Source of the DNA: an uncultured Eubacteriales bacterium
GTDB taxonomy: Bacteria; Bacillota; Clostridia; Oscillospirales; CAG-272
NCBI GenBank assembly: GCA_934796165.1
Contig: CAKVOU010000007.1
Span: 1-64,000 of the forward strand
Direction: 5' to 3'
DNA length: 64,000 nucleotides
Within the stretch, counting starts at the first letter, position 1, and each line of letters opens with the position of its first letter. The position numbers and the translations under genes are program-made. Shown here piece after piece: positions 51,826-59,934 of this stretch. The notes under the pieces are model-generated. The model saw only the letters and a program-made list of their open reading frames with translations, did no database searches and was not told where the DNA came from.

Positions 51826-51907
51826 AGGTTCCGCACGGCAGCTTGCCCCCCACAGGTTGCCACGCGGCTGACAGCGCATGGCAAAACAGAATATCCCGCA
51901 TGACCCA

Positions 51908-51939
51908 AAGCGGCTCCCGGCTGATGCCGGGAGCCGCTT
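51908..51939. terminator. Terminator between U32 peptidase and glycoside-hydrolase-like genes
   Basis: AAGCGGCTCCCGGC (51908-51921), loop tgat, GCCGGGAGCCGCTT (51926-51939). It is 27 bp beyond the minus-strand gene's stop; the plus side has gttcattt. Confidence 0.8.
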
Positions 51940-51965
51940 GTTCATTTGATGAGCGGGACTGCGCT

Positions 51966-54900
51966 TCAATTCCCCGCATACACGCAGTACAGCTTCGCAA
52001 CTGCATTTGCGTCAGCCACCGTGCGGTATGCCTTCATGGAAATCTGGCGTACTCCGTAAGCCGCATATATGTCAACCGCCGAGCCGGAGGGAACGCCTGC
52101 CGACGCATACGCGCCGAGAAGCAGATGACTGCCTGTCGTCCCCGAGAGCAGATCAACCGTTTTGCGGGCTGTCGCACTGTACGCGAGAACGCCGTTCACA
52201 TAAACCTTCTGGGTCACGCCGTCAAAGGTCTCGGTGAAATGCACATACCCGGTCGCGGGAACTGCAGTCTGCACCCGCGTCTTCAGCGGGAAGAGTCCGG
52301 TATTCGTCGAGGAAACCAGTCCCGTCGCGGGGTTGTACCGGATGCCGCCAAACCAGAAACCGTCGTCATTGCCGTACGGCTCCAGCACGCCGATGTAGTC
52401 GCCCGCGCCGTATGCCGCCTCGGGGATATAGAACACCGTTTCGTGTGTCCAGCCGGTCAGCCCCGCAAAGCCTCCGACCGACACGCTCTGTTTTCCGGTC
52501 AGCCCCGATCCGAAATCGAAGGAGAACCAGCCGTCTGCGATCACGGCATCATAGTTGGAGGGCTTCCCGGCAAGGGATTCCATGTAGAATCTGTTTGCCG
52601 CTTCCGTACTTGCGGCGTGTGCGTAACCGAACGAATAATCGAGGGAGACTCCGTAGAGAGAATACTGGCTCCGGAAGCCGGTCCGCTTTCCGCCGTAATT
52701 TGCAAATACGTTGAGGAAGATCTGATTCTGGGATTCCTTCGTAAGATCCCGGGAAAGGTCCTTCCGGGCAGTGCCCTCAAGGATCAGCTCCCCGTTCAGG
52801 TACACCCGAAGAGAACCGGTGGAGAAGGTCGCAAGGAAGTATGCCTCTCCCGTCACGGTCTTTGCTTTCTGATACCGGACGGTGAAGTTCTCCTCGTTCG
52901 AGAAATACGCAAGTCCCGTACCGAGATTGTATCCGATGCCGGTCTCAATATCCGCGGCGCCGGTTGCGCCCGTGCTCTTGATACCAAACACCAGCAGCTT
53001 GTTTGAATCCGTATACTCATTTTCCGGGATCCGGTACCGCGCGATCTTGGTCCAGCTGTCCATATCCCGCATATCGACCATATTCACCGCCACACGCGTG
53101 GTATTCATGAGCGTTCCCGCCTCGGTCTTTGTATAGTCGTATGCATACCACGGTTCTGCGAGCACGTCGGAATAGTCGTATTTCATGCCGTCCGGGTCGT
53201 TCATCGCGTCAATTCCCGCCGTCTCGTACAACCGGGAGATGACCGCGTCCGTCGTTGCAAGGTGGTATCCCCGGGTATTCAGCAGAACTACGCCGTAAGC
53301 GTCGAACTGATTGACGACCGCGTTGTCCGCGTCGCCGAAGGTCGCCTTGCCGCCGACAAGCAGGGTATTCTGTGCCGAAGCGGCGAGCGCCGCTTTGCCT
53401 GCCGCCCCGTCGGAAACCGTCGCGGTATAAGCGAGCGAGCCGTTGATATAGACCTTCTGGGTCACGCCGTCAAAGGTATCCGCGAAGAACACCCAGCCGG
53501 ACAGCTTCACGGGAGTCACGCTTGCGGACGGGAAGAGTGCGGGGTTTACGGAGGAGATCCTGCCGGTGGACAGATTGTACCGGATACCGGTCGTCCAGCT
53601 TCCCTCGTCAGCGCCTCTCCAGCCGAAGATACCGATCTCGTCGTCCGCGCCGTACTCCCCTTCCGGGATGTACAGGGTCGCAGTACGCGTCCAGCCGGTT
53701 GCCGTCAGGTCAGTCGCAAATCCGGTCATATCAATCAGGCGGGTTCCCGCGAGCCCCATGATGCCGGAGAAATTCTGCTCGTACCAGCCGGAAATCGTGA
53801 GCTTTTCGTAATCGTCCAGTCCCGCAAGGGCGTTCTGTGCGGTACTCACATAGCTGTACTTGAAGCGTCCGCCGGGAGCAACGTCGCCGGAGATGTAGAA
53901 ATCCATGATGTCGCCGGAGAAGGTGTCGTAATTTCCCTCGTCATGCACGTTGTCCGTCACGCTGAAGTTGACGGTAAAATCGTACCCGCTGATGCGGACG
54001 AACTTCTTCGGGATCTTTATCTGCAGGTATCTGCCGTCCACCGCGTAGGACACGGTTCCGACCGTCTCGGTCTCATAGCCGTTTCCGGTAAAACGCTCCA
54101 GCGTTGCGGTCGTTGCGGTCGGCGTGGTCTTGTTGATGACGTAATCAAAGGTCTCCCAGCCCCCATTCGACTGGTCGGTATCAAGATAGAGCGTCATCCA
54201 TCTGCCGCCGGTATAGGGGGTAATATTGTCCATGCACTCAATCAGAAAGTAGAGATTGTCGTCGTCGCGGGCGACCTGTGCGCCGATGATGTCGTTTCTG
54301 CCTGAGGTTTCGGTGTAAAGCTTTCCGCCGTAGCCGTAGGAGGAACGGTCACCGGTATTGTTCCGGTAAGCGGCAAAGTACAGGTCGATCGCCTCCCACT
54401 GGGAAAGGTCGCCGTAAATGTCGATCGCCATTGCCCTTCCGGCGGGCGTGATCGCCTCGGTACCCTTGTAGCGGCGGATATAGTTGACCATCTGGTAGTA
54501 GTAGTTGTCCTTGAGCGCGCCCTTCGTCGGCTCGATGTCGCGGCTGTACTCGTCCTTGAAGGTATCCGGCAGCGCGTTTGCCGTCTGGTTATAGCCGGCA
54601 TCGGCAGGCCAGGTCACCTGACGGTCCGCGACCCATTCGTTCCAGCCGGTCACGAAGAGGACATCGGGATTCTTCGAAAGCGCGTATTCAAACTGCTCCG
54701 CGAAATTGTAGCCGTAGAGCGACGAATTGCCGCCGTCATACCGGTCACCCTGTGCGTGGGTATAGGAGCGACCCATGACGTACTGACCGTTCATCGCAAT
54801 GATGGGATACGACGATCCGGCGATATTTCTGTAAGTATAGTTCTGCGCGGGGGAGACCGTCACCTGTGTCAGGTTCGTCGCCGAGCCGAATACCGGCTGG

Positions 54901-56204
54901 GGATAGATGTTGAGCCAGCCCCAATAGGTGGAACCCTTTGCGGAAGCCGCGCTCGCGGTATAGGTGCCGTGACCGGCGCGGAAGGTGAAGAAATTCTGAA
55001 GCGTGGAGGAAAGGTTGGAGGAATACGCCATGAGGAACGGCTTGCCGTTCACACGGTACCACAGATCCGACCACTTGCCTGCCGCATACACGCTGTTGTA
55101 GATCAGGTTCGCCTGTGTCGCGGAAGCCGCATTTGCGGCAAGCGGAAGCGTGAAGGAGATCTTCGGGGCGTTGACGCCTCCCTCCTTTGCTGCGGTGAAG
55201 GTATCGAACACCAGGGGATAGGCGGCATCCCAGGTAAAGGTGCCGTTGGTGTTGTCAAAGAAGATGGCATCGACCCCCGCGTTGGCGAGCAGCTCGCTCT
55301 GACGGCGGATGACCCATCTGTCGATGGAGGAGTAATATCCGTAGATCGGCTCGTTCCAGAAATAAACATGGCTCGAGGGATCCCCCCAGTAGATGCTTGC
55401 ATAATCATTCTGAATCTCGGGGTACTTCTCCATCAGCTTCTGCACGTTGACCGGCGTTTTCCCGAGCCGCGGGGACCCGTTGACCTGCAGGTGCCAGTCC
55501 CAGAAGAACATGGCTAGCGTCTTGCCCTCTACGGGGTCGCCGACATCGGCATTGGTGAGCGAGGTTCTGCCGAGCGCGTCGGTAAACACCCATGTCCCGG
55601 GCTTTACCGTATATTTTGCGTCGGAGGCGTCAAAGGTGCCGCTTGCCGCGCGGGCTGCCTTGCGCACAAAGCAGTCGGAAGCCGTTTCTTTGGTGTCGGT
55701 AAAGGTGACGGTCATCCGGATGTCAAAGTCGGAGATATCCGTCGTGCCGAAATAGCAGTCGGTCCCGGCGATGAGGTTGTTATCCGCCGCAAGCAGCGCA
55801 ACCGTTCCGCTCTGTGCCGAGACGGTCAGAAGATACTTCCCCGCACGCTGCTTCGGGAAGGCAAGCGATGCCTCTCCGTCGTCTTTCACCGTGACGGTTT
55901 TCGAGGACAGCGGCTGATTTTCCAGCGTCGCCGCCACGTCCCCGGCATACGGGCGAAGCGAGACGACCGCCTCTCCCGGCTCTGTGCCGAGGCAGGTCAG
56001 GCTGACATTCAGGGACGTAAACGAAGCATTGGCTTCAAAGAGGAAAGAATATGCCTCCCCGGCTTCCATCGGTTTTGCCGTCAGCTCCGACGCGGGGTCA
56101 TATGCCCTGACAACGCCCCCCGTTTCGCCAAAGGCGACTACCGTGACGGGGACCGCCGCAAGAAGTACGACAGCCGCGATCAAAAGAATCCATCTTTTCT
56201 TCAT
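51966..56204 (-). CDS. Large secreted GH71/GH99-like protein with CBM9-like and LamG-like modules
   Basis: A 1412-residue secreted protein with an N-terminal signal or anchor helix (KRWILLIAAVVLLAAVPVTVVAF). About residues 210-600 resemble the GH71/GH99-like fold, including VDAIFFDNTNG and TGWNEWV with a probable catalytic Glu near 523. Residues about 610-770 resemble a CBM9-type domain (AIDIYGDLSQW, DDDNLYFLIECMD). Three related modules follow (from about 810, 1030 and 1230), each with a Y-I-P-E-x-x-Y segment and a VTQKVYxNGxLAY or similar block, as in LamG-like domains. An endo-acting role on mannan, glucan or glycan is inferred; the substrate is unknown. GAGGAGG precedes the ATG, and its promoter is back to back with that of the microcompartment operon. 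Confidence 0.75.
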   Translation of the reverse strand: MKKRWILLIAAVVLLAAVPVTVVAFGETGGVVRAYDPASELTAKPMEAGEAYSFLFEANASFTSLNVSLTCLGTEPGEAVVSLRPYAGDVAATLENQPLSSKTVTVKDDGEASLAFPKQRAGKYLLTVSAQSGTVALLAADNNLIAGTDCYFGTTDISDFDIRMTVTFTDTKETASDCFVRKAARAASGTFDASDAKYTVKPGTWVFTDALGRTSLTNADVGDPVEGKTLAMFFWDWHLQVNGSPRLGKTPVNVQKLMEKYPEIQNDYASIYWGDPSSHVYFWNEPIYGYYSSIDRWVIRRQSELLANAGVDAIFFDNTNGTFTWDAAYPLVFDTFTAAKEGGVNAPKISFTLPLAANAASATQANLIYNSVYAAGKWSDLWYRVNGKPFLMAYSSNLSSTLQNFFTFRAGHGTYTASAASAKGSTYWGWLNIYPQPVFGSATNLTQVTVSPAQNYTYRNIAGSSYPIIAMNGQYVMGRSYTHAQGDRYDGGNSSLYGYNFAEQFEYALSKNPDVLFVTGWNEWVADRQVTWPADAGYNQTANALPDTFKDEYSRDIEPTKGALKDNYYYQMVNYIRRYKGTEAITPAGRAMAIDIYGDLSQWEAIDLYFAAYRNNTGDRSSYGYGGKLYTETSGRNDIIGAQVARDDDNLYFLIECMDNITPYTGGRWMTLYLDTDQSNGGWETFDYVINKTTPTATTATLERFTGNGYETETVGTVSYAVDGRYLQIKIPKKFVRISGYDFTVNFSVTDNVHDEGNYDTFSGDIMDFYISGDVAPGGRFKYSYVSTAQNALAGLDDYEKLTISGWYEQNFSGIMGLAGTRLIDMTGFATDLTATGWTRTATLYIPEGEYGADDEIGIFGWRGADEGSWTTGIRYNLSTGRISSVNPALFPSASVTPVKLSGWVFFADTFDGVTQKVYINGSLAYTATVSDGAAGKAALAASAQNTLLVGGKATFGDADNAVVNQFDAYGVVLLNTRGYHLATTDAVISRLYETAGIDAMNDPDGMKYDYSDVLAEPWYAYDYTKTEAGTLMNTTRVAVNMVDMRDMDSWTKIARYRIPENEYTDSNKLLVFGIKSTGATGAADIETGIGYNLGTGLAYFSNEENFTVRYQKAKTVTGEAYFLATFSTGSLRVYLNGELILEGTARKDLSRDLTKESQNQIFLNVFANYGGKRTGFRSQYSLYGVSLDYSFGYAHAASTEAANRFYMESLAGKPSNYDAVIADGWFSFDFGSGLTGKQSVSVGGFAGLTGWTHETVFYIPEAAYGAGDYIGVLEPYGNDDGFWFGGIRYNPATGLVSSTNTGLFPLKTRVQTAVPATGYVHFTETFDGVTQKVYVNGVLAYSATARKTVDLLSGTTGSHLLLGAYASAGVPSGSAVDIYAAYGVRQISMKAYRTVADANAVAKLYCVYAGN

Positions 56205-56289
56205 GGGTTTGCCTCCTCATCCGTCTCTGTCCGCACCGGAAACGTCTGTTTTCCGAGCGAAATTTCCATATCTATGCGTCTCCAACTTA

Positions 56290-56318
56290 ATTTTATCAGA
56301 AAATATATACAAAATCAA
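56290..56318 (-). promoter_or_regulatory. Sigma-A promoter of the GH71/GH99-like gene
   Basis: Minus strand -35 TTGATT (56318-56313), 17-bp spacer, -10 TAAAAT (56295-56290). Divergent from the microcompartment promoter only 40 bp away. Confidence 0.7.
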
Positions 56319-56357
56319 GTGTATTTTCGTTTTTTGTGCTTTTTTTAGGAAATGCTC

Positions 56358-56386
56358 TTGCAAAAAATAGGGCATTAAGATATAAT
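56358..56386 (+). promoter_or_regulatory. Sigma-A promoter of the microcompartment operon
   Basis: -35 TTGCAA (56358-56363), 17-bp spacer, -10 TATAAT (56381-56386). An inverted repeat, GGCATT (56371-56376) and AATGCC (56402-56407), straddles the -10 and could be an operator or just a weak hairpin. Leader of about 105 nt before the aldolase. Confidence 0.8.
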
Positions 56387-56496
56387 ATAATTAATTGTAA
56401 AATGCCGGGACAAGGCAGATTGCAAGGGCGTCGGAGCACCCGGCTCCGGCAGGATTCAACCATCGGAAAACAAACAGAAAGGAAATAAAAAACAGT

Positions 56497-57291
56497 ATGG
56501 CAATGTCTCCTTACGAAATCAAAAAAGAGATCTGCGAGATCGGCAAGCGCGTGTATGACAAGGGCTTTGTCGCGGCAAATGACGGCAACATCTCCGTTAA
56601 AGTGAACGACAACGAGTTTTACTGCACCCCGACCGGCGTGTCCAAGGGCTACATGACCCCCGACATGATCATCCGCATTGACGGAAACGGCAACAAGCTG
56701 GAGGGTCGTCTGAACCCCTCCTCCGAGATCAAGATGCACCTGCGCGTTTACCGCGAGCGTCCCGATGTCATGGCAGTCGTGCACGCACATCCTCCGATCG
56801 CTACGGCGTTCACGGTTGCGAACGTCCCGCTCAACCAGTATATTCTTCCCGAGGCGGTCCTTTCCCTCGGTGACGTTCCGACCTGCGAATACGGCACGCC
56901 GTCCACCATGGAGATTCCGGATTCCCTCATGCCCTACATCCAGAATCACGACGCGTTCCTGCTCAAGAACCACGGCGCCCTGACCGTCGGCAACAGCCTG
57001 CAGAAGGCAATGTTTGTCATGGAAGAGGTCGAGTTCAACGCAAAGATCTGTATGTATGCGCGCCAGCTCGGCGGCGTGGACGAGATCCCCTGCGACCAGC
57101 TTGAAAAGCTGATGGAGCTCCGCAAGAAGATGAATATGCCCGGCAGGCATCCCGGTTGCCGGATGTGCCCCAACAAGGGAACCGACAAGTGCCACTGCAA
57201 GACCGATGCCACGACCTGTTCCTCCAACACGGCAAATCCCGACCTTGTCGCCGAGATCACCCGCCGCGTGATGGCACAGCTGAACAAATAA
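56497..57291 (+). CDS. Microcompartment-associated class II aldolase (fuculose/rhamnulose-phosphate type)
   Basis: A 264-residue protein. Residues about 5-215 form a class II (zinc) aldolase/adducin domain: NDGNISVKV, a Ser-Ser-Glu (NPSSEIKMH), the zinc ligands HAH in VVHAHPP and NHGALTVG. Relatives split L-fuculose- or L-rhamnulose-1-phosphate into DHAP and lactaldehyde. Residues 221-241 are a cysteine cluster, C-x2-C-x7-C-x-C-x6-C, not usual in the family. Residues 247-264 (PDLVAEITRRVMAQLNK) form an amphipathic helix resembling encapsulation peptides of shell cargo. First gene of the operon. Together with the diol dehydratase this predicts fucose or rhamnose breakdown. Confidence 0.85.
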   Translation: MAMSPYEIKKEICEIGKRVYDKGFVAANDGNISVKVNDNEFYCTPTGVSKGYMTPDMIIRIDGNGNKLEGRLNPSSEIKMHLRVYRERPDVMAVVHAHPPIATAFTVANVPLNQYILPEAVLSLGDVPTCEYGTPSTMEIPDSLMPYIQNHDAFLLKNHGALTVGNSLQKAMFVMEEVEFNAKICMYARQLGGVDEIPCDQLEKLMELRKKMNMPGRHPGCRMCPNKGTDKCHCKTDATTCSSNTANPDLVAEITRRVMAQLNK

Positions 57292-57333
57292 TCCGGATTC
57301 CCGAAAATTTACGGAAAGGAATCATACATAACT

Positions 57334-58551
57334 ATGGAACTCAGTCAGAATGAGATCGAACGCATCGTCAGAGAAGTGCTCGGCTCGGTCGGGAGCACCG
57401 CCGCAAATGCGGGCGGTCCCCTTCCCAAAACCGCGCACGTTGCGATGCTGACCGGTCCCAAGCATTTTGAAGTCAAGGAATTCCCCGTTCCCGAGCTCAC
57501 GGACGACGACATTCTCGTCCGGGTCGAGGGTGCCGGCGTCTGCGGAACCGACGTGCATGAATGGCGCGCCGATCCGTTCGGACTCATTCCCGTCGTGCTC
57601 GGTCACGAGGGAACGGGCGAGGTGGTCTACCTCGGCAAGAACATCAAAAAGGACACGGCGGGAAATCCGCTGAAAGTCGGCGACAAGCTGGTGACCTCGG
57701 TCATCTCCTGCGGCGACTGCTACATCTGCCGCATGGTGCCGGGCAGAACCAACCTCTGCGACGCGCAGGGCGTGTTCGGTCTGATCGGCGACAAGCGCGG
57801 CACCGCCGAGGGCAACCGCCTCAACGGCTGGTTCTCGGATTACATGCTCATCCGCGGCAAGGGCACGACCTACTTCCGCGTCAACGAGCTGAACCTCAAC
57901 CAGAGAATGCTCCTCGAGCTTGCGACCGTCTGTGTTCACGCGCTGGAGCGCGGTCAGAGCACGGGTCTGCTCAACTTCAACTCCAAGGTTCTCTTACAGG
58001 GCTGCGGACCTGTCGGACTGATGATGTTGTGTGTGCTCCGCGCGGCGGGCATCAACCACGTCATCGCGCTGGATGGCAACGAAGACCGTCTGAAGCTGGC
58101 GCAGGCACTGGGAGCCAAGTCAACGATCTGCTTCAAGCGTCCCGATGAGGACACGCTTGACAAGCGCGTTGCAAAGATCAAGGAGCTTGCCAACGGCGTC
58201 GGCGTGGACTTTGCATATCAGTGCACGGGCGCACCCGCGGCGGCGGCTGACATCTACTCCTACATCCGCCGGGGCGGCGGCATGTGCGAGATGGGCTTCT
58301 TCGTCAACAACGGAGAGTACTCCGTCAACCCGCACCTTGCTATGTGCAACAAGGAGATCAACATCGTCGGCTCGTGGGATTACAGCGCATCGGATTACCC
58401 GACCGCCGTCGCATTCCTCAAGCAGTGCGCGGAGATGAACATCCCCGTGGAGAAGCTCATCACCCACTCCTTCCCGCTCGACCAGATGAACGAAGCGATG
58501 GAGACCAACGTGGCGCAGAAGGGCATCAAGATCTGCTACATTGCAAAGTAA
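57334..58551 (+). CDS. Zinc-type MDR alcohol dehydrogenase with N-terminal encapsulation-like peptide
   Basis: A 405-residue member of the medium-chain dehydrogenase/reductase family. The N-terminal ~18 residues (ELSQNEIERIVREVLGSV) have the pattern of an encapsulation helix, followed by a flexible Gly/Ala linker. Catalytic-zinc residues: Cys70 in GVCGTDVHEW and His91-Glu92 in GHEGTGE. Four Cys (126, 129, 132, 142) match the structural zinc lobe, with two extra residues before the last. Rossmann motif GCGPVGL. The likely cofactor is NAD(H). Possible roles: lactaldehyde reduction to 1,2-propanediol, or propanol formation. Most such compartments use iron-type dehydrogenases instead. It follows the aldolase by 42 bp. 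Confidence 0.82.
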   Translation: MELSQNEIERIVREVLGSVGSTAANAGGPLPKTAHVAMLTGPKHFEVKEFPVPELTDDDILVRVEGAGVCGTDVHEWRADPFGLIPVVLGHEGTGEVVYLGKNIKKDTAGNPLKVGDKLVTSVISCGDCYICRMVPGRTNLCDAQGVFGLIGDKRGTAEGNRLNGWFSDYMLIRGKGTTYFRVNELNLNQRMLLELATVCVHALERGQSTGLLNFNSKVLLQGCGPVGLMMLCVLRAAGINHVIALDGNEDRLKLAQALGAKSTICFKRPDEDTLDKRVAKIKELANGVGVDFAYQCTGAPAAAADIYSYIRRGGGMCEMGFFVNNGEYSVNPHLAMCNKEINIVGSWDYSASDYPTAVAFLKQCAEMNIPVEKLITHSFPLDQMNEAMETNVAQKGIKICYIAK

Positions 58552-58590
58552 CAAACAAACGCATCATCAAAAAGAAAGAGGAACACCGGA

Positions 58591-58914
58591 ATGTCACACG
58601 CGCTCGGAATGATCGAGGTATACGGCTTCACGACTGCCATTGTCACGGCGGACGCCGCGGCGAAAGCGGCGGACGTGGAGATCGTTGCCATTGACAAGAA
58701 CAAGCCGGCAAATGCCGACAAATGCGAGGTTCCGCTCGTGATGGTCGTCAAAATGGAAGGCAGCGAGGACGCAGTGGAGGCGGCGATGGAGGCAGGCATC
58801 AAGGCTGCCCGGGATCGCGGACGCTACATTACCTCAAAGCTGATTGCCCGGCTCTCGGAGGACGCGGAATGGTTTGCGCGTCTGGACGCGACGGGGCATG
58901 ACAAGCTCCGCTGA
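58591..58914 (+). CDS. BMC-domain shell protein with altered pore loop and C-terminal tail
   Basis: A 107-residue hexameric-type (BMC-H) shell protein (ALGMIEVYGFTTAIV, then KPANADKCEVPLVMVV). The usual KIGSG pore loop is replaced by a longer one, KNKPANADKCEVP, with one Cys. The fold ends with helix KLIARLSEDAEWFARLD and a charged tail. Loops of the KPANAD type occur in other glycyl-radical compartments; the Cys might bind metal at the pore, which is untested. AAGAGGAAC precedes the ATG. Confidence 0.9.
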   Translation: MSHALGMIEVYGFTTAIVTADAAAKAADVEIVAIDKNKPANADKCEVPLVMVVKMEGSEDAVEAAMEAGIKAARDRGRYITSKLIARLSEDAEWFARLDATGHDKLR

Positions 58915-58964
58915 GGCGGAAAACGAAACATAATCTGAACATTATATTTAAGGAGAACAAAACA

Positions 58965-59240
58965 ATGCAGGAAGCACTCGGAATGATCGAGACAAGAGGT
59001 CTCGTCGCAGCAATTGAAGCAGCAGACGCCATGGTCAAGGCGGCAAACGTCGTCCTCGTCGGCTCCGAGAAGATCGGATCCGGGCTCGTCAGCATCATGG
59101 TCCGCGGAGATGTCGGAGCTGTCAAGTCGGCTGTGGAAGCAGGAAACGAAGCGGCAAGCAGACTCGGCGAGGTCGTTGCAACCCACGTAATCCCGAGACC
59201 CCACGCAGACGTCGAGAAGCTGCTCCCCAAGCTCGGCTGA
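58965..59240 (+). CDS. BMC-H shell protein (PduA/EutM-like), copy 1
   Basis: A 91-residue single-domain shell protein of the canonical kind (EALGMIETRGLVAAIEAADA, KIGSGLVS, HVIPRPHADVEKLLP). The KIGSG loop lines the hexamer's central pore. It differs from the gene at 59662 by only a few residues, so the pair is a recent duplication. Ribosome site AAGGAGA. Confidence 0.97.
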   Translation: MQEALGMIETRGLVAAIEAADAMVKAANVVLVGSEKIGSGLVSIMVRGDVGAVKSAVEAGNEAASRLGEVVATHVIPRPHADVEKLLPKLG

Positions 59241-59255
59241 TTTTCCTGATCCGTC

Positions 59256-59525
59256 ATGGAAAACGCAATTGCACTTCTTGAAGTACAGGCGAATGTCGCC
59301 GCGATCGCGGGGCTTGACGCAATGGTGAAGGCGGCAAACGTCCGTCTCATCCACGTCGAGCGCCGCCTCGGCGGACGGCTCATCACCGTCGTTGTGGAGG
59401 GTTCCGTTTCCGACGTGACCGCGGCGCTTGAAGCCGGAAAGGTCGCGGCGGGAGAGGTCGGAACCGTCAAATGCGCGGAGGTCATCGCCCGTCCTCACGA
59501 AGAGGTCATGAAATTTCTGAAGTGA
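59256..59525 (+). CDS. BMC-H shell protein with arginine-rich pore loop
   Basis: An 89-residue BMC-H protein diverged from its neighbours (NAIALLEVQANVAAIAG). The pore loop reads ERRLGGRLI instead of EKIGSGLV, removing the serine and adding arginines, so the pore should favour anions. It begins 15 bp after the previous stop without a clear ribosome site, which suggests coupling and lower expression. It lies between the two near-identical BMC-H copies. Confidence 0.93.
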   Translation: MENAIALLEVQANVAAIAGLDAMVKAANVRLIHVERRLGGRLITVVVEGSVSDVTAALEAGKVAAGEVGTVKCAEVIARPHEEVMKFLK

Positions 59526-59661
59526 CCGGAAACACCCGTTTCCCGCGAAAAACCGCTCCCCAAGGCGCGGCGTCCCCGTTCGGGAACGGATACCAACGCC
59601 TGTTGACCGCATACGCGGAAAACATAAAATAAGTAATGATATCAAATAGGAGGATATTACA

Positions 59662-59934
59662 ATGGAAGCTCTTGGCATGATTGAGACCAGAGGTCTGGTT
59701 GCCGCAATCGAGGCAGCCGATGCAATGGTCAAGGCAGCAAACGTCGTCCTCATCGGCTCCGAGAAGATCGGTTCCGGTTTGGTCAGCGTCATGGTGCGCG
59801 GAGATGTCGGTGCCGTAAAGGCAGCTGTCGAAGCAGGCGGAGCCGCAGCAGGCAAGCTCGGCGAAGTCGTTGCGACCCACGTGATCCCGAGACCTCACGC
59901 AGACGTCGAAAAGCTGCTCCCCAAGCTCGGCTGA
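59662..59934 (+). CDS. BMC-H shell protein (PduA/EutM-like), copy 2
   Basis: A 90-residue near-copy of the protein at 58965: same KIGSG pore, with changes mainly conservative (for example Val to Ile near 31) or in the helix around residues 53-65. AGGAGG gives a stronger ribosome site than the other shell genes have, so it may be the major shell subunit. Confidence 0.97.
   Translation: MEALGMIETRGLVAAIEAADAMVKAANVVLIGSEKIGSGLVSVMVRGDVGAVKAAVEAGGAAAGKLGEVVATHVIPRPHADVEKLLPKLG

Larger units (their letters stand above)
51604..51965. other. Intergenic region with degenerate GC-rich repeats
   Basis: Holds copies of a ggcggattg-nn-cccgacgggttg element at 51664, 51722 and 51794, and a ggctgacagcgcatggc element at about 51751 and 51866. 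A terminator hairpin closes the region at 51908-51939. No gene is supported. Confidence 0.6.

Noticed and set aside
51640..51890. Possible CRISPR array
   Set aside because: Copies are few, diverged and irregularly spaced, and no cas genes are in the window.
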